Assembly: GCA_017626815.1 (NCBI GenBank)
Contig: JAGAHY010000163.1
Coordinates: forward strand, 1 to 35,161
DNA length: 35,161 nt
Reading direction: 5' to 3'
Origin: Bacilli bacterium
GTDB lineage: Bacteria; Bacillota_I; Bacilli_A; RFN20; CAG-826
Shown piece by piece: positions 6,246 to 15,364 of the stretch. Made by a program: the position numbers and the translations under genes. Positions within the stretch are counted from its first letter, which is position 1. Every line of letters starts with the position of its first letter. The notes beneath the pieces were generated by a model that did no database searches, was not told where the DNA came from, and worked only from the letters and a program-made list of their open reading frames with translations.

Positions 6246-9200
6246 TTATTCCTTTCTTAAAAGTTTGCGCCGCAAGGCATTGATATAACGGTTCATCTTC
6301 CTAACGAGCAGGCAGAAGAACACTTGTTTTTCGAGTGGGGAAAGCGAAGGCTCTAAATGGTTAAAAGCCTCCGATAAGTACCGCAAATCGGGGTTATTTT
6401 CCTGACAAAGTCTTAGGTACTGGAGGTGGTCCGTATGCCCCATTTCGTCATAAAGGTCGCATAGACTTGAATAGTCTAAACGTGACAAGAAGAAGTCCCG
6501 CGCTTCCTCGTAGGTAAGGTTACCTTGCTCGTGTTGGAGGTAACGCCAGGCGATAGCGGCTTTCTTTTTGGATTCCTCGTCATTCGACTTGGAAAAGGCG
6601 CGATAGGCGTCGCCATATTTACGGGCACGCAATAATCTTTCGCCAAATTCTTTCCACTCTTTCTGGCTGACGTCGCCTTTGAAATAAGAACGAAGTTGTT
6701 CTACTTCGGTCAGCTTCGTAAGTCCGGAAAGGAGCTTCTCCCGAATGATATTAGAGACGTCACTTTCATAGACCACGATGCGGTTCCTCGCGCGGGTCAA
6801 AGCGACATAGAATCGGTTGAACAGCATGCGGTGGACCGTCGAATGCTTTCCTGCCTGATCTTCGCCAATCATCGCGTCGAAGAGTTCCTTCGAAGAAGAG
6901 AAGAAATCCACCAAAACGGCCGAATCCCACTCCCGCCCTTTGGCTTCCTCGACGGATAGGAACATCGACTCTACAAACGTCGGGTCGATGGAAGAGAGTT
7001 GTTGGATCGCGGATTCGCGGCGTAAAGCGTTCGGGAAGATGAAGACGACATCCTTATCCGAACTCGCGCAGATGGATACGAGTTTCTCCAAATTGCCCTT
7101 GCCTTCGACTAATGTGGCAAACAAGTCTTCCTCGTCTTCACGTAACGAGACTTCCACTTCTTCCAGTTGGCTTCGCGCTCCGATGGCGCGGCGTTTGACC
7201 GCATTGACATCGTTGATGTAATGGACGAGGTTAGGCCCAGAACGATAGGAATCGGAGAGGTGGGTTTTGGAAAAACGGACCTTATTATGGAACATCTCAT
7301 AAAGGATGTTATTGGCGTCGCTGAAATTAAAGATGGTCGGGTTGATGGCCTGATTCTCATCACCATATATAAATAAAGGTAAAGGATAGGTTGGCTTAAG
7401 CAAACTCACGACAGCCATGAACTGCATCTCCGACAAGTCCTGGAACTCGTCGATGACAATCGCGTCATAATGTTGGGCCGATTTTCCTAGGGACAAGATG
7501 CGGTATGCAAGTTTGTTATCGGTGGTTCCTTCGCGGCGTTGTAGATGCTTCTCATAAGCGAGTGCAACATCGTAGACCACTTCTTTAGCTTCTTGGGAAA
7601 GCCCTTCCTCGTCGCTGACTTCTTGAAGGAAACGTTCCTTGGAAATGATACGGCCACGGCGCTTCTTCCAATCGTGGCGACTACCATCAATGATACCGCG
7701 ATAGAAGACATAGCAGATCATAAATTGATCTTCGACGGTGGGGCCAACCAAACGGAGTTTGCTTTGGACAGCACCGGTTTTGTTGACATATTCGAGAAAC
7801 CATTTGCGGTAACGCTTCTTCGTACGCATCGCTTTCGCATCATCACCAAAGAGGGAGAAGCATAAATCGCGATACGTCATCGCGTCGACATGGTCCGCGG
7901 AAAGTTCACGCAAAGTCTTCCGGACTTCATCGCATAAGGCTTTCTGATATGTTAGATAAAGGACCCTATTATCCTCATTTAGCAAGGACAAATAGTGTTG
8001 TAACGATAGCAATGTTTTGCCTGTGCCGGCGCTACCAAGAAATGCCATCGGCATCGAGGAACGGGCTTGGTCGAGATATCCAAACTGAGCCGAGGACATG
8101 TAGGCCAGCTGGTCGAGGTCCGCGTTTTTGGTCTCGGGGAGAAGACGTTGGTAAAGAACGAGATCGCTCTCGGAGAACATCCTCCCTACCAAAACGGCGA
8201 CCTTTGTTTGTTCTTCATGTTCGCCTTGGTCAGACAATCCAAGCAATAAGAAGTCAGAAGAATTCATGCGTCGCTTGACGTCATATCCACGGCAATAGAA
8301 GAGTCTAGAGGCGGTGTATTCTCTTGAGGTGCCAAATTGCATTTTCAAAATGGTCACTCCATGCGAGACACTGATCGATTTGGAATCATGTCCCTTTAGA
8401 TAGGCTTCAAGTTCCTCGTCGGTCATTGTGATCAGACCCATAATGGTCTTTTGAAAATCCTCAACAGCTTGAGAATGATATTTGTCAATGAAACGCTCCT
8501 CATCCTTCAAGAATTGCTGGCTGACAAAGACTCGACGAACCGGCTTTAAAACAATCTCTTCAGGGGTTTCTTCCTCTTCGTCTGGTTCTTCTTCGACAAC
8601 TTCTAAGGGAGCGGCGAGTTTGGGTTCTTCATCAATGACAGGCTCAGGCTCAGCCGGAGGAGTTTGCCGTTCCAACAGTTCTTCAAATCCGACCCAAGGT
8701 CTCCCAGCGGCCCCGCCGATAAAACTAATCGCAGGCACGAGGCCCTTAGACGTGAGGATGCAACAAAGCGTCGGCACTTCTTTTAACGACAGCAACGCCG
8801 AAGTCACATGGTTATAGGCATTGACGTTGATGGCGAGAAGATACCATTCTTCGATATCAAAATTCTTGAAGCGTTTCTTCCACTGGCCTCCGTTTTCCGG
8901 GACTTCTGGAGTGAAGCAACATTGATCCAAAATCTGGAGAGAGTCAAAGCGGGAGAGATATTTCTTCGCGCCTTCAAATAGTGATAAGACATATTCATCC
9001 GTCCAGGAAAAAAGTAACTGACGGGAATTAGGGCTATCGCGGTCTTGACCTAGCGTGAGCCGAGGACGGCTTTGCCAAACGTTTCTCGTATCGTTAAGGT
9101 TCTTCGGCTTCTTGTTGTTTGTCGGCGCAAAAGAGGGTGGCGTTTCCCCCATCTCATGCTTTTCAACTTTCGGTGTTTCTTTTTGAATTGGTTTCGGTTT

Positions 9201-9917
9201 TGCGCCGAAAAATCCATCCAAGTTCTTTGGCTTCTTTGATGAAGAGGCCACGAATTTGGGAATATCGAGCTTTGGTGCCACATAGGTGTCGTCTTCCTCT
9301 TCAGGTTCTTCCTTAGCCGCGAATTCCGGTTCATAAGAATCGAGTTCGCTCGGTTGGCTTGGATGGGGCTTTGGCGAAGGCGCGACAGCCTTTTTGTCTA
9401 AGTTTGGAATATCTCGTTTTTTATTGGGTTGGAAGGAAAAGACGGGAACAGGCTCTACCTTTGGCTGAGGCTGAGGGACGGGCTTAGCTGCCTGGCGGAT
9501 ACCAAAGATATCCAGAATTTCTTCATCGGAAAATAAGCCTTCATCGGTATTGATAGCCCAGGGACCATAAATAGAATCGGTGAGCTGATAGCCCTTCATT
9601 TCCAGGACGTAGGCAAAATGATAATTCTTCTTGTTTACGATAAGGACACTGGAGAATCCCGTCTTCGTGGTGTTATCAAACACGCCGGCCACAATATGCC
9701 AATCATGGATATTAAAATGAAGTCGCGCCTCCATTTCCTCACGGGTTTCTTTATGGCCGAAAGGATGAGGATGGTGATTACGCGAGATATATAAGGTATT
9801 AAAGGCTTCTAATTCGGTAATTAGTTCTTTAACATCATCCAAATCGATGTCTTCTATGGAAAAAGTGACCAGCATGGCCGAGGAAGAAGGCTTTTGATAC
9901 GTGAAGCAGCTTTCCAT
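6246..9917 (-). CDS. UvrD/Rep-like SF1 helicase with duplicated N-terminal domain and RelE-like domain
   Basis: A 1223-residue protein. Helicase motifs in order: Walker A GSAGTGKT (about residue 628), DEFQD (about 820), GDENQAI, DSYRSG, VEEAKGREW and YVALTRARNR (about 1035). These define an ATP-dependent UvrD-like superfamily 1 helicase. Residues 1-140 and about 296-415 look like two copies of one domain (compare NIHDWHIVAGVF with DIEEWYLLAINV), each followed by a proline/glutamate-rich linker. Residues about 460-590 resemble a RelE/HigB toxin-like fold (SRLFYCRG, then DFLLLGLSDQGEHEEQTKVA). The C-terminal ~150 residues are helical and TPR-like. AGGGA precedes the ATG at 9917. It is the first gene of a six-gene operon with Vsr and Nudix proteins. 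DNA repair, RNA surveillance or phage defence are possible; the toxin-like assignment is the least certain part. Confidence 0.9.
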   Translation of the reverse strand: MESCFTYQKPSSSAMLVTFSIEDIDLDDVKELITELEAFNTLYISRNHHPHPFGHKETREEMEARLHFNIHDWHIVAGVFDNTTKTGFSSVLIVNKKNYHFAYVLEMKGYQLTDSIYGPWAINTDEGLFSDEEILDIFGIRQAAKPVPQPQPKVEPVPVFSFQPNKKRDIPNLDKKAVAPSPKPHPSQPSELDSYEPEFAAKEEPEEEDDTYVAPKLDIPKFVASSSKKPKNLDGFFGAKPKPIQKETPKVEKHEMGETPPSFAPTNNKKPKNLNDTRNVWQSRPRLTLGQDRDSPNSRQLLFSWTDEYVLSLFEGAKKYLSRFDSLQILDQCCFTPEVPENGGQWKKRFKNFDIEEWYLLAINVNAYNHVTSALLSLKEVPTLCCILTSKGLVPAISFIGGAAGRPWVGFEELLERQTPPAEPEPVIDEEPKLAAPLEVVEEEPDEEEETPEEIVLKPVRRVFVSQQFLKDEERFIDKYHSQAVEDFQKTIMGLITMTDEELEAYLKGHDSKSISVSHGVTILKMQFGTSREYTASRLFYCRGYDVKRRMNSSDFLLLGLSDQGEHEEQTKVAVLVGRMFSESDLVLYQRLLPETKNADLDQLAYMSSAQFGYLDQARSSMPMAFLGSAGTGKTLLSLQHYLSLLNEDNRVLYLTYQKALCDEVRKTLRELSADHVDAMTYRDLCFSLFGDDAKAMRTKKRYRKWFLEYVNKTGAVQSKLRLVGPTVEDQFMICYVFYRGIIDGSRHDWKKRRGRIISKERFLQEVSDEEGLSQEAKEVVYDVALAYEKHLQRREGTTDNKLAYRILSLGKSAQHYDAIVIDEFQDLSEMQFMAVVSLLKPTYPLPLFIYGDENQAINPTIFNFSDANNILYEMFHNKVRFSKTHLSDSYRSGPNLVHYINDVNAVKRRAIGARSQLEEVEVSLREDEEDLFATLVEGKGNLEKLVSICASSDKDVVFIFPNALRRESAIQQLSSIDPTFVESMFLSVEEAKGREWDSAVLVDFFSSSKELFDAMIGEDQAGKHSTVHRMLFNRFYVALTRARNRIVVYESDVSNIIREKLLSGLTKLTEVEQLRSYFKGDVSQKEWKEFGERLLRARKYGDAYRAFSKSNDEESKKKAAIAWRYLQHEQGNLTYEEARDFFLSRLDYSSLCDLYDEMGHTDHLQYLRLCQENNPDLRYLSEAFNHLEPSLSPLEKQVFFCLLVRKMNRYINALRRKLLRKE

Positions 9918-9972
9918 AACTTTTCCCTATTGGGAAATTGTATAGGATGAACAATCAAAAATATAGAACGGC

Positions 9973-10001
9973 TTCATCTTTTGCTATTTCAGTTTCATAA
10001 T
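9973..10001 (+). promoter_or_regulatory. Leaderless-type promoter of the GNAT gene at 10008
   Basis: TTCATC (9973-9978), a 17-base spacer and CATAAT (9996-10001). The -10 box ends 6 bases before the ATG at 10008, so transcription should start at or next to the start codon. A second possible promoter (TTGTAT 9938-9943, 18-base spacer, TATAGA 9962-9967) would give a ~35-base leader without a ribosome site. Confidence 0.45.
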
Positions 10002-10007
10002 TGTCGC

Positions 10008-10577
10008 ATGTTCTCCATGACGATCAACAAAGCTACGCCGGATGATTACCGCGAAATCGTTTCTTGTTTTTCTACTGCTGTGGAGACCATCGAGGATGAA
10101 AAAGAAAGGGCCGAAGTGTCCGAAACTCTTCTACCCGAGCTGCTCTCAGAAATCAACGAAGGCCACGTCTATATCGCCAAGATGCGGAATAAGGGACTTG
10201 GCTTTGCCTTAATCTCCCATAGCGTCGAAGACAGTTTCTTTCCTCAAACTCATAGTTTTACCAAAGCCACCAACATCTTGGATTCCATCGACTACAAAGG
10301 AGAAAATGTCATGGTTTTGCGCGCGATATTCGTCAATTCTATGCATCAACGTAAAGGCAATGGCACCGAGATTATCAAGAGTCTATTCGGGCGCTATCCA
10401 AAGTCGACTTGGCTCTGCTTTGCCTCGCAGGAAAACAAAGCCGCGGCCAAGTTTTTAAAGGCCAACGGGTTCCTCTCGCTTGGCTTAGACGGCTCCATCG
10501 AAGCCAGCAAGTGCCCTTGCATCGTCTATGGAAAGAAATATCGCCCCTCCGGCTTATGCCGCGAGGCGTTCTGGTAA
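10008..10577 (+). CDS. GNAT family N-acetyltransferase
   Basis: A 189-residue GNAT protein. The acetyl-CoA-binding motif is VLRAIFVNSMHQRKGNG (QRKGNG fits the Q/R-x-x-G-x-G rule) near residues 102-118, and ENKAAAKFLKANGF is the usual C-terminal helix of the fold. The acceptor substrate is unknown; amino-acid, aminoglycoside or protein N-acetylation are all possible. The start could be the ATG at 10008 or at 10017; I favour 10008 because a CATAAT box lies exactly 6 bases upstream, as in other apparent leaderless genes of this window. No Shine-Dalgarno site is visible. The gene stands alone, divergent from the helicase and abutting the convergent ABC gene with no intergenic base. Confidence 0.87.
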   Translation: MFSMTINKATPDDYREIVSCFSTAVETIEDEKERAEVSETLLPELLSEINEGHVYIAKMRNKGLGFALISHSVEDSFFPQTHSFTKATNILDSIDYKGENVMVLRAIFVNSMHQRKGNGTEIIKSLFGRYPKSTWLCFASQENKAAAKFLKANGFLSLGLDGSIEASKCPCIVYGKKYRPSGLCREAFW

Positions 10578-12305
10578 TTACGCTAACTGAGCGTTATAGA
10601 GTTCAGCAAAGAAACCTCCGCGCTCCATCAATTGACGGAAGTTGCCCTGCTCGATGATTTTTCCTTTGTCGAGAACGATGATGTGGTCCGCGTTACGAAT
10701 CGTGGAAAGGCGATGGGCGACGACCAAAGAAGTTTTGCCTTTCATCAGTTCATCAAACGCATCGGCAAGTTGAAGCTCGGTACGCAAGTCGATGTTTGAG
10801 GTGGCTTCATCGAGCAAGATAATCTCCGGTTGAAGCAGCATGATACGGGCGACACAGATAAGTTGCTTCTCACCCGTGGACAAACCTGAACTCGAGGAAA
10901 CGACGGTGTCATAACCGTTTTCCAAGCGGCGGATGAAATCGTCCGCATGGGCTTTCTTGGCCGCCAACACAATCTCGTCCATCGTCGCATCGGGTTTCCC
11001 ATAGGCGATGTTATCGCGGATGCTACCATGACGTAACCAGGTATCCTGCAGGACCATGCCAACATGCGAACGGAGTTCTTTCTTTTGAATCTCTTTCGTA
11101 GAGATATCGTTGGCATAAAAGCCACCTTTTTGAGAATCATAGAACCTCATGAGCAGATTGATGATGGTGGTCTTCCCACAGCCCGTCGTACCGACCAAAG
11201 CAATCTTGTGGCCTTTGTAAATGTCCAAAGAGAAGCCATCGATGATCGGACGTTTCCCGTCGTAAGAGAAATGGATATCTTTGGCTTCGAGGCGCTCCAC
11301 CACTTCCCCAACCGGCGTGCTTCCTTCATCGACATCTTTGGTTTCATGGATGACTTCGTCGACACGGTTTAAAGCGGTTAGGGCATAGAGCACTTCCGTC
11401 ATGGCGTCCGCGATTTCATTAAACGGAGTCATGTACTGATAGGAATAAGTGAGGAAAGAGGATAGCATGCCCACGGTGAAGGGGATACCGGTGAAGGAGA
11501 ACGCATCAGGGAATAGAAGCAAGCTAGCGCCCAAGATGATGACCGCGCCATAAATCGTATTGTTCACTAGACGTGTCGCGGGGTTGATCCAACTCGCCGC
11601 AAACATCGCCTTAAACGACGAAGCGCGGTACTCCTGATTTAATTCCTCAAAACGTTGCTCTTGTTTCTCCATCAAACCATATGAATGGATTGCCTCGATA
11701 TTGTTCAAGGTCTCCAAAGCCTGATTAGACAATTGGCCAAGGTTGGCGCTTTGTTTTTTAAAATAGCGTGAGTTCCGCGAAGAAATCGCCTTCGAAACGA
11801 ATACCGAAATAGGAGTCAGGACCACGACCGTCAAAGCCAAAATCCAGCTTAGACTAAACATGAAGGCCAACGTGACCAGAACCTGAACGATGCCTTCAAA
11901 TAAGGCACCCGCACCGGTGATTAATCCGTTTTGAACGTTCTCGATATCACCGACAAGACGGACCAATAAGTCACCGTGGTAATGGGCATCGATATAAGAA
12001 ATAGGAACCTCGTTCAGCGCGTCGAATAGATTGTCGCGCATACGCTTCACTGCACGTTGAGCAACCGTCGCGGTCATTAAGTCGAACAGGTAACGGAACA
12101 CCACGCCGAAAACCAAGCAGCCGCCCATCAAGAACAAGTATTTCGCGATGTCAAGGTCACCCGTCCGAATCTGGTCAATCGCACGGCCGGTAAGGAAAGG
12201 AATCGCCATTTTAAAGAACACCGATGCCACAGCAAAAATGAAGGCGACGACAATCAACCATTTATCGGGGGAGAGATAGGGCCAAAGTTTCTTGAAGGAC
12301 TTCAT
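10578..12305 (-). CDS. ABC exporter half-transporter, catalytic subunit of a heterodimer
   Basis: A 575-residue protein with an N-terminal six-helix membrane domain (residues about 15-310) and a C-terminal ATPase domain. It has Walker A GTTGCGKT (about 372), Q-loop VLQDTW, signature LSTGEKQ (non-canonical, about 474), Walker B ILLDEATSNID with the catalytic Glu, and H-loop VVAHRLSTI. Its ATP site is intact while its signature is not, the complement of the partner encoded directly upstream. This is the pattern of heterodimeric exporters such as BmrCD, LmrCD or TM287/288, which pump drugs, lipids or peptides outward. The start is the ATG at 12305, overlapping the partner's TGA (ATGA), which fixes stoichiometric co-translation. 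Substrate unknown. Confidence 0.92.
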   Translation of the reverse strand: MKSFKKLWPYLSPDKWLIVVAFIFAVASVFFKMAIPFLTGRAIDQIRTGDLDIAKYLFLMGGCLVFGVVFRYLFDLMTATVAQRAVKRMRDNLFDALNEVPISYIDAHYHGDLLVRLVGDIENVQNGLITGAGALFEGIVQVLVTLAFMFSLSWILALTVVVLTPISVFVSKAISSRNSRYFKKQSANLGQLSNQALETLNNIEAIHSYGLMEKQEQRFEELNQEYRASSFKAMFAASWINPATRLVNNTIYGAVIILGASLLLFPDAFSFTGIPFTVGMLSSFLTYSYQYMTPFNEIADAMTEVLYALTALNRVDEVIHETKDVDEGSTPVGEVVERLEAKDIHFSYDGKRPIIDGFSLDIYKGHKIALVGTTGCGKTTIINLLMRFYDSQKGGFYANDISTKEIQKKELRSHVGMVLQDTWLRHGSIRDNIAYGKPDATMDEIVLAAKKAHADDFIRRLENGYDTVVSSSSGLSTGEKQLICVARIMLLQPEIILLDEATSNIDLRTELQLADAFDELMKGKTSLVVAHRLSTIRNADHIIVLDKGKIIEQGNFRQLMERGGFFAELYNAQLA

Positions 12306-14032
12306 TGTTGTTTCACCTGCGCTTGGAAGATCTCGCGGTAGATCAGACAATTTTCCAGAAGCTGTTCGTGCTTCCCTTCCCCTACGATTTTGCCTGCATC
12401 CAACACGTAAATATAGTCGCAATCTTTTATTGAGGTTGCGCGTTGAGACACCAATATCGTCGTCATTCCCGTCCGTTTTTTGATTTGTTGGCGTACGAGA
12501 AGATCGCTCTTATAGTCCAAAGCCGAAGTCGCGTCATCAAGAATTAACACTTCGCGGTTACTCAATAACGCTCGGGCGATAAGCAAACGTTGCTTTTGAC
12601 CGCCGCTGAAGTTTGAGCCCCCTTCTTCGACTTTGCTCTCTAGCCCCGCTTCTTTCGCATATACGAAGTCATAGGCCAAGGCATCCTTTAATGCTTTTTC
12701 AATTTCTTGCTCGGAATACGCTTCTCCTAAGGTCAGGTTCTCGCGGATCGTGCCTTTGAACAACTGCGGTTTTTGGCTAACGAGGGCGATTTCCTTTCTT
12801 ACGGCGCCGACCTTACTATCTTTAATATTATGGCCACGGAAACGTACTTCCCCTTCGACAGGGTCCATGAACCGAGAGAAAAGTGAAACTAGAGTGGACT
12901 TTCCTGAGCCCGTTCCGCCTATGACGCCAATGCTGCTACCTTTAGGAATGCGCACATTGACTTTATCTAATGCCGTGGACTCGCCACCGAAAGAGACCGA
13001 AACATTTTTTAGCTCATAAAGCGTCTCGCCATCTTGAATCACAGGCTCTTCCGCTAATGGGCCATCGACGATATCCGGTTCAATGGCAAAGAAGGCATCG
13101 CAACGTTTGCGGTCGGCGAAAGCTTTGGAAAAAGAAGTAATCAAACGCGTGAACTGGATGAGCGCATTCAACGATTGGGTCAAAAAGGAAATCAAAGCCA
13201 CGATAGAGCCGACGCTGATACCTGTGCTTTGATATTGGAAGGACCCCAAATAAAGGACGAGCACGATGGCCAAATTGACGAAGCCAAATGTCAGAGGATT
13301 GATAAAAGCATTGATCCTCGAAAGGCGGAGCGCTTGTTTGCGGTAACGTTCAGACTCCTCGCGGAACTCTTTACGCGACTCCTCTTGTTTGTTGAATGCC
13401 CGAACGACGCGGGAGCCGACGATCAAATCATCGCCAAGAACGGAGATCGCGTCGAGTTCATTCATCAACGCTGTATACTCCCTAGGCGTGAAACGAACAA
13501 TCGTCCCAATAACCCCAGCGCAGAGGGCCAACGCCCCTAAAATAACTAGGCCCGCATAGACATTAACCACGAAGGCGGCGATGATGGATCCGATGACCAA
13601 AAACGGCGCACGGATGAGAAGTCTCATAAACATTTGGACGCCGGTTTGCAGGGAAAAACTGGCAGTATTGACTAAATTGAGAGCCTTAGATTTGCCATAA
13701 CGGTCCAACTGAGAAGGACTCAGTTTTCCAATATGGGAATAAAGGTTTCGCTTCAAATCAAAGGAGAATTCCGTCGCCACTTTTGACGCCATATATTGGG
13801 TGATCATCGTGCAAAGGAATCCCAGGACGGAAAGCCCAAAAACGATGCCACATAAGCCTAAGACATAACCGCCATCGCCTTCATGGGATCCTCCCGTCGT
13901 CAGTCCGTCATCGATGATCGAACGGACCAAAAAAGGGATGATTAATTCGCACGTGCACTCGATGGCTTTTAACATCGGCGCAAAAATAACTTTGGCTGCG
14001 TTTTTCTTTAACGGTTGAAGTGTCGTCATCAT
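12302..14032 (-). CDS. ABC exporter half-transporter, degenerate-site subunit of a heterodimer
   Basis: A 576-residue membrane-plus-ATPase protein. Walker A is GGTGSGKST (about 372) and the signature is a good FSGGQKQR (about 474). Walker B, however, reads LILDDATSALD, with Asp in place of the catalytic Glu, and the H-loop reads VSQRATS, with Gln replacing the switch His. This half is therefore expected to bind ATP without efficient hydrolysis and to supply its good signature to the partner's catalytic site. GGAG precedes the ATG at 14032, and the start overlaps the stop of the zinc-ribbon/Sel1 gene (ATGA). Family knowledge: such degenerate/canonical pairs form one asymmetric exporter. Confidence 0.93.
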   Translation of the reverse strand: MMTTLQPLKKNAAKVIFAPMLKAIECTCELIIPFLVRSIIDDGLTTGGSHEGDGGYVLGLCGIVFGLSVLGFLCTMITQYMASKVATEFSFDLKRNLYSHIGKLSPSQLDRYGKSKALNLVNTASFSLQTGVQMFMRLLIRAPFLVIGSIIAAFVVNVYAGLVILGALALCAGVIGTIVRFTPREYTALMNELDAISVLGDDLIVGSRVVRAFNKQEESRKEFREESERYRKQALRLSRINAFINPLTFGFVNLAIVLVLYLGSFQYQSTGISVGSIVALISFLTQSLNALIQFTRLITSFSKAFADRKRCDAFFAIEPDIVDGPLAEEPVIQDGETLYELKNVSVSFGGESTALDKVNVRIPKGSSIGVIGGTGSGKSTLVSLFSRFMDPVEGEVRFRGHNIKDSKVGAVRKEIALVSQKPQLFKGTIRENLTLGEAYSEQEIEKALKDALAYDFVYAKEAGLESKVEEGGSNFSGGQKQRLLIARALLSNREVLILDDATSALDYKSDLLVRQQIKKRTGMTTILVSQRATSIKDCDYIYVLDAGKIVGEGKHEQLLENCLIYREIFQAQVKQQ

Positions 14033-15357
14033 TGTTGCTCCGGCATTGCGCGTAGAACGATTTTGGCGACGCAGACAGACTCGTTGTTCGGATTCTTGTG
14101 CATGAGACGAATCACGCTCTCATTGTCAAACTCGACGCGTTCAAATGTATCGATATCCGCACGCTCTTCCAAAGAGGCTTCCTCGAAATGGAAATTCACT
14201 TCGCTGTATGCTTCGATGAAGCGATTCGCGACATCGACCAGCAGCATCGGACGAGGAGAGGAAAAATGAATGTCCACGCTGCGGCTACTCGGATTCTCCA
14301 CGAGATCGATAATGGTTTTGGTGGAGTCATCATCTTGCTGCTCATAAAACGAATCAAAGAAGGTGTCCGTGTCAAAAACCATCATGTCGCTGACGCGTGG
14401 GTATTCGGAATCACCCAGGCGGTTGACGGCATCATCGATATCTTTCTTAAAATAGCAGGCTTCACCCTGCCGCTCACCATATTCGGCGGCAAACTGAGCG
14501 ATGAGGAAATAACGTAATGCACGGTAATGGTTTTCCTCGGCGCCCATACCGTGTAAAAAGCATAATCCAATGTTATAGGAATTGGCGGCTAATTCTGTCA
14601 ATGAACCATTCGTGAATAACCGTGGGTACATCTCGTCGAAAATATTGATAAGGGCGCAGACGCCAAACTCCTCATCCTTTTCGACATAGCGTCCGCGGAT
14701 GTAGGCATTCGCGATAGATGCCGACGCCGAAAGCGAGCCTAAAGCGGCAGACCGGGAGAAAGCCTCGAAAGCGAGTCGGTCATCGCCTTCGCGATTTCGC
14801 GCATCATAAGCTAGTCCCAATTCGTATGTGGCCTGGGCATCGCCTTTAAGGCAGCGGTTCTTGTAATAGGAAATAGCCTTATCCAAATCTTTGGGAATAT
14901 AGGTCATTCCTTCACCATAGGCACGGGCAAGAGCCAAACAGACAATAGGATCGTTCGATTCCTCGAACAGTTCCCCGAGGAACCTAATATACATTTCTTC
15001 ATTGGCCAAATTGTCTTGAATGTTCCGCTGAAAGAAATTAAGACAATAGGTTTCTTTATCTTGGCGGGCATTCGAAGCTTCGCTATCGGGATTACGTATT
15101 CCCTCGGCGATCTTGTTGATGGTTTCCGTATCGACCGCTAGCCCAGAGCCATCGCCAACGACGCGTGGGGCGCCACAAAAAGGGCAGACCGCACAGTTTT
15201 TGCCCTCACTTTTCTCCCATCCTTGCACCAGACGGGCCGAAAAAACTTGGCCGCAAGATAGGCAGCCGCATTGCTTCGAGACGATAATCTCGAATTCGTT
15301 GTCCTGAGTATGGGCAATATACTCAGTATATTTTTCGTCTAAGTCTTTTAAAATCAC
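14029..15357 (-). CDS. Zinc-ribbon and Sel1-like repeat protein, first gene of an ABC exporter operon
   Basis: A 442-residue soluble protein. The N-terminal part has a four-cysteine zinc ribbon (CLSCGQVF, then CPFCGAPRVVGDGSG). Residues about 150-320 contain Sel1-like helical repeats (ALARAYGEGMTYIPKDLDKAISYY; YELGLAYDARN; IANAYIRGRYVEKDEEFG; NIGLCFLHGMGAEENHYRAL). The C-terminal ~130 residues are acidic and unassigned. Sel1 repeats act as protein-binding scaffolds. There is no early in-frame ATG; the start is taken as GTG at 15357, because TAAGAT lies 7 bases upstream on the minus strand, matching a leaderless start. A frame extending to 15498 would overlap plsX and is rejected. Its role in the exporter operon (assembly factor or substrate adaptor) is inference. 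Confidence 0.82.
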   Translation of the reverse strand: MILKDLDEKYTEYIAHTQDNEFEIIVSKQCGCLSCGQVFSARLVQGWEKSEGKNCAVCPFCGAPRVVGDGSGLAVDTETINKIAEGIRNPDSEASNARQDKETYCLNFFQRNIQDNLANEEMYIRFLGELFEESNDPIVCLALARAYGEGMTYIPKDLDKAISYYKNRCLKGDAQATYELGLAYDARNREGDDRLAFEAFSRSAALGSLSASASIANAYIRGRYVEKDEEFGVCALINIFDEMYPRLFTNGSLTELAANSYNIGLCFLHGMGAEENHYRALRYFLIAQFAAEYGERQGEACYFKKDIDDAVNRLGDSEYPRVSDMMVFDTDTFFDSFYEQQDDDSTKTIIDLVENPSSRSVDIHFSSPRPMLLVDVANRFIEAYSEVNFHFEEASLEERADIDTFERVEFDNESVIRLMHKNPNNESVCVAKIVLRAMPEQQ

Positions 15358-15364
15358 GGCGTTA

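Noticed and set aside
10018..10577. Assigning a specific acceptor (for example an antibiotic) to the GNAT enzymes
   Set aside because: Only the general acetyl-CoA motif is visible; no substrate-specific signature supports it.
10578..12422. Longer ABC protein with an extra 39-residue N-terminus
   Set aside because: The added residues are the overlapping upstream gene in another frame; the ATG at 12305 has an ATGA coupling and gives the normal MKSFKKLWPYL start.
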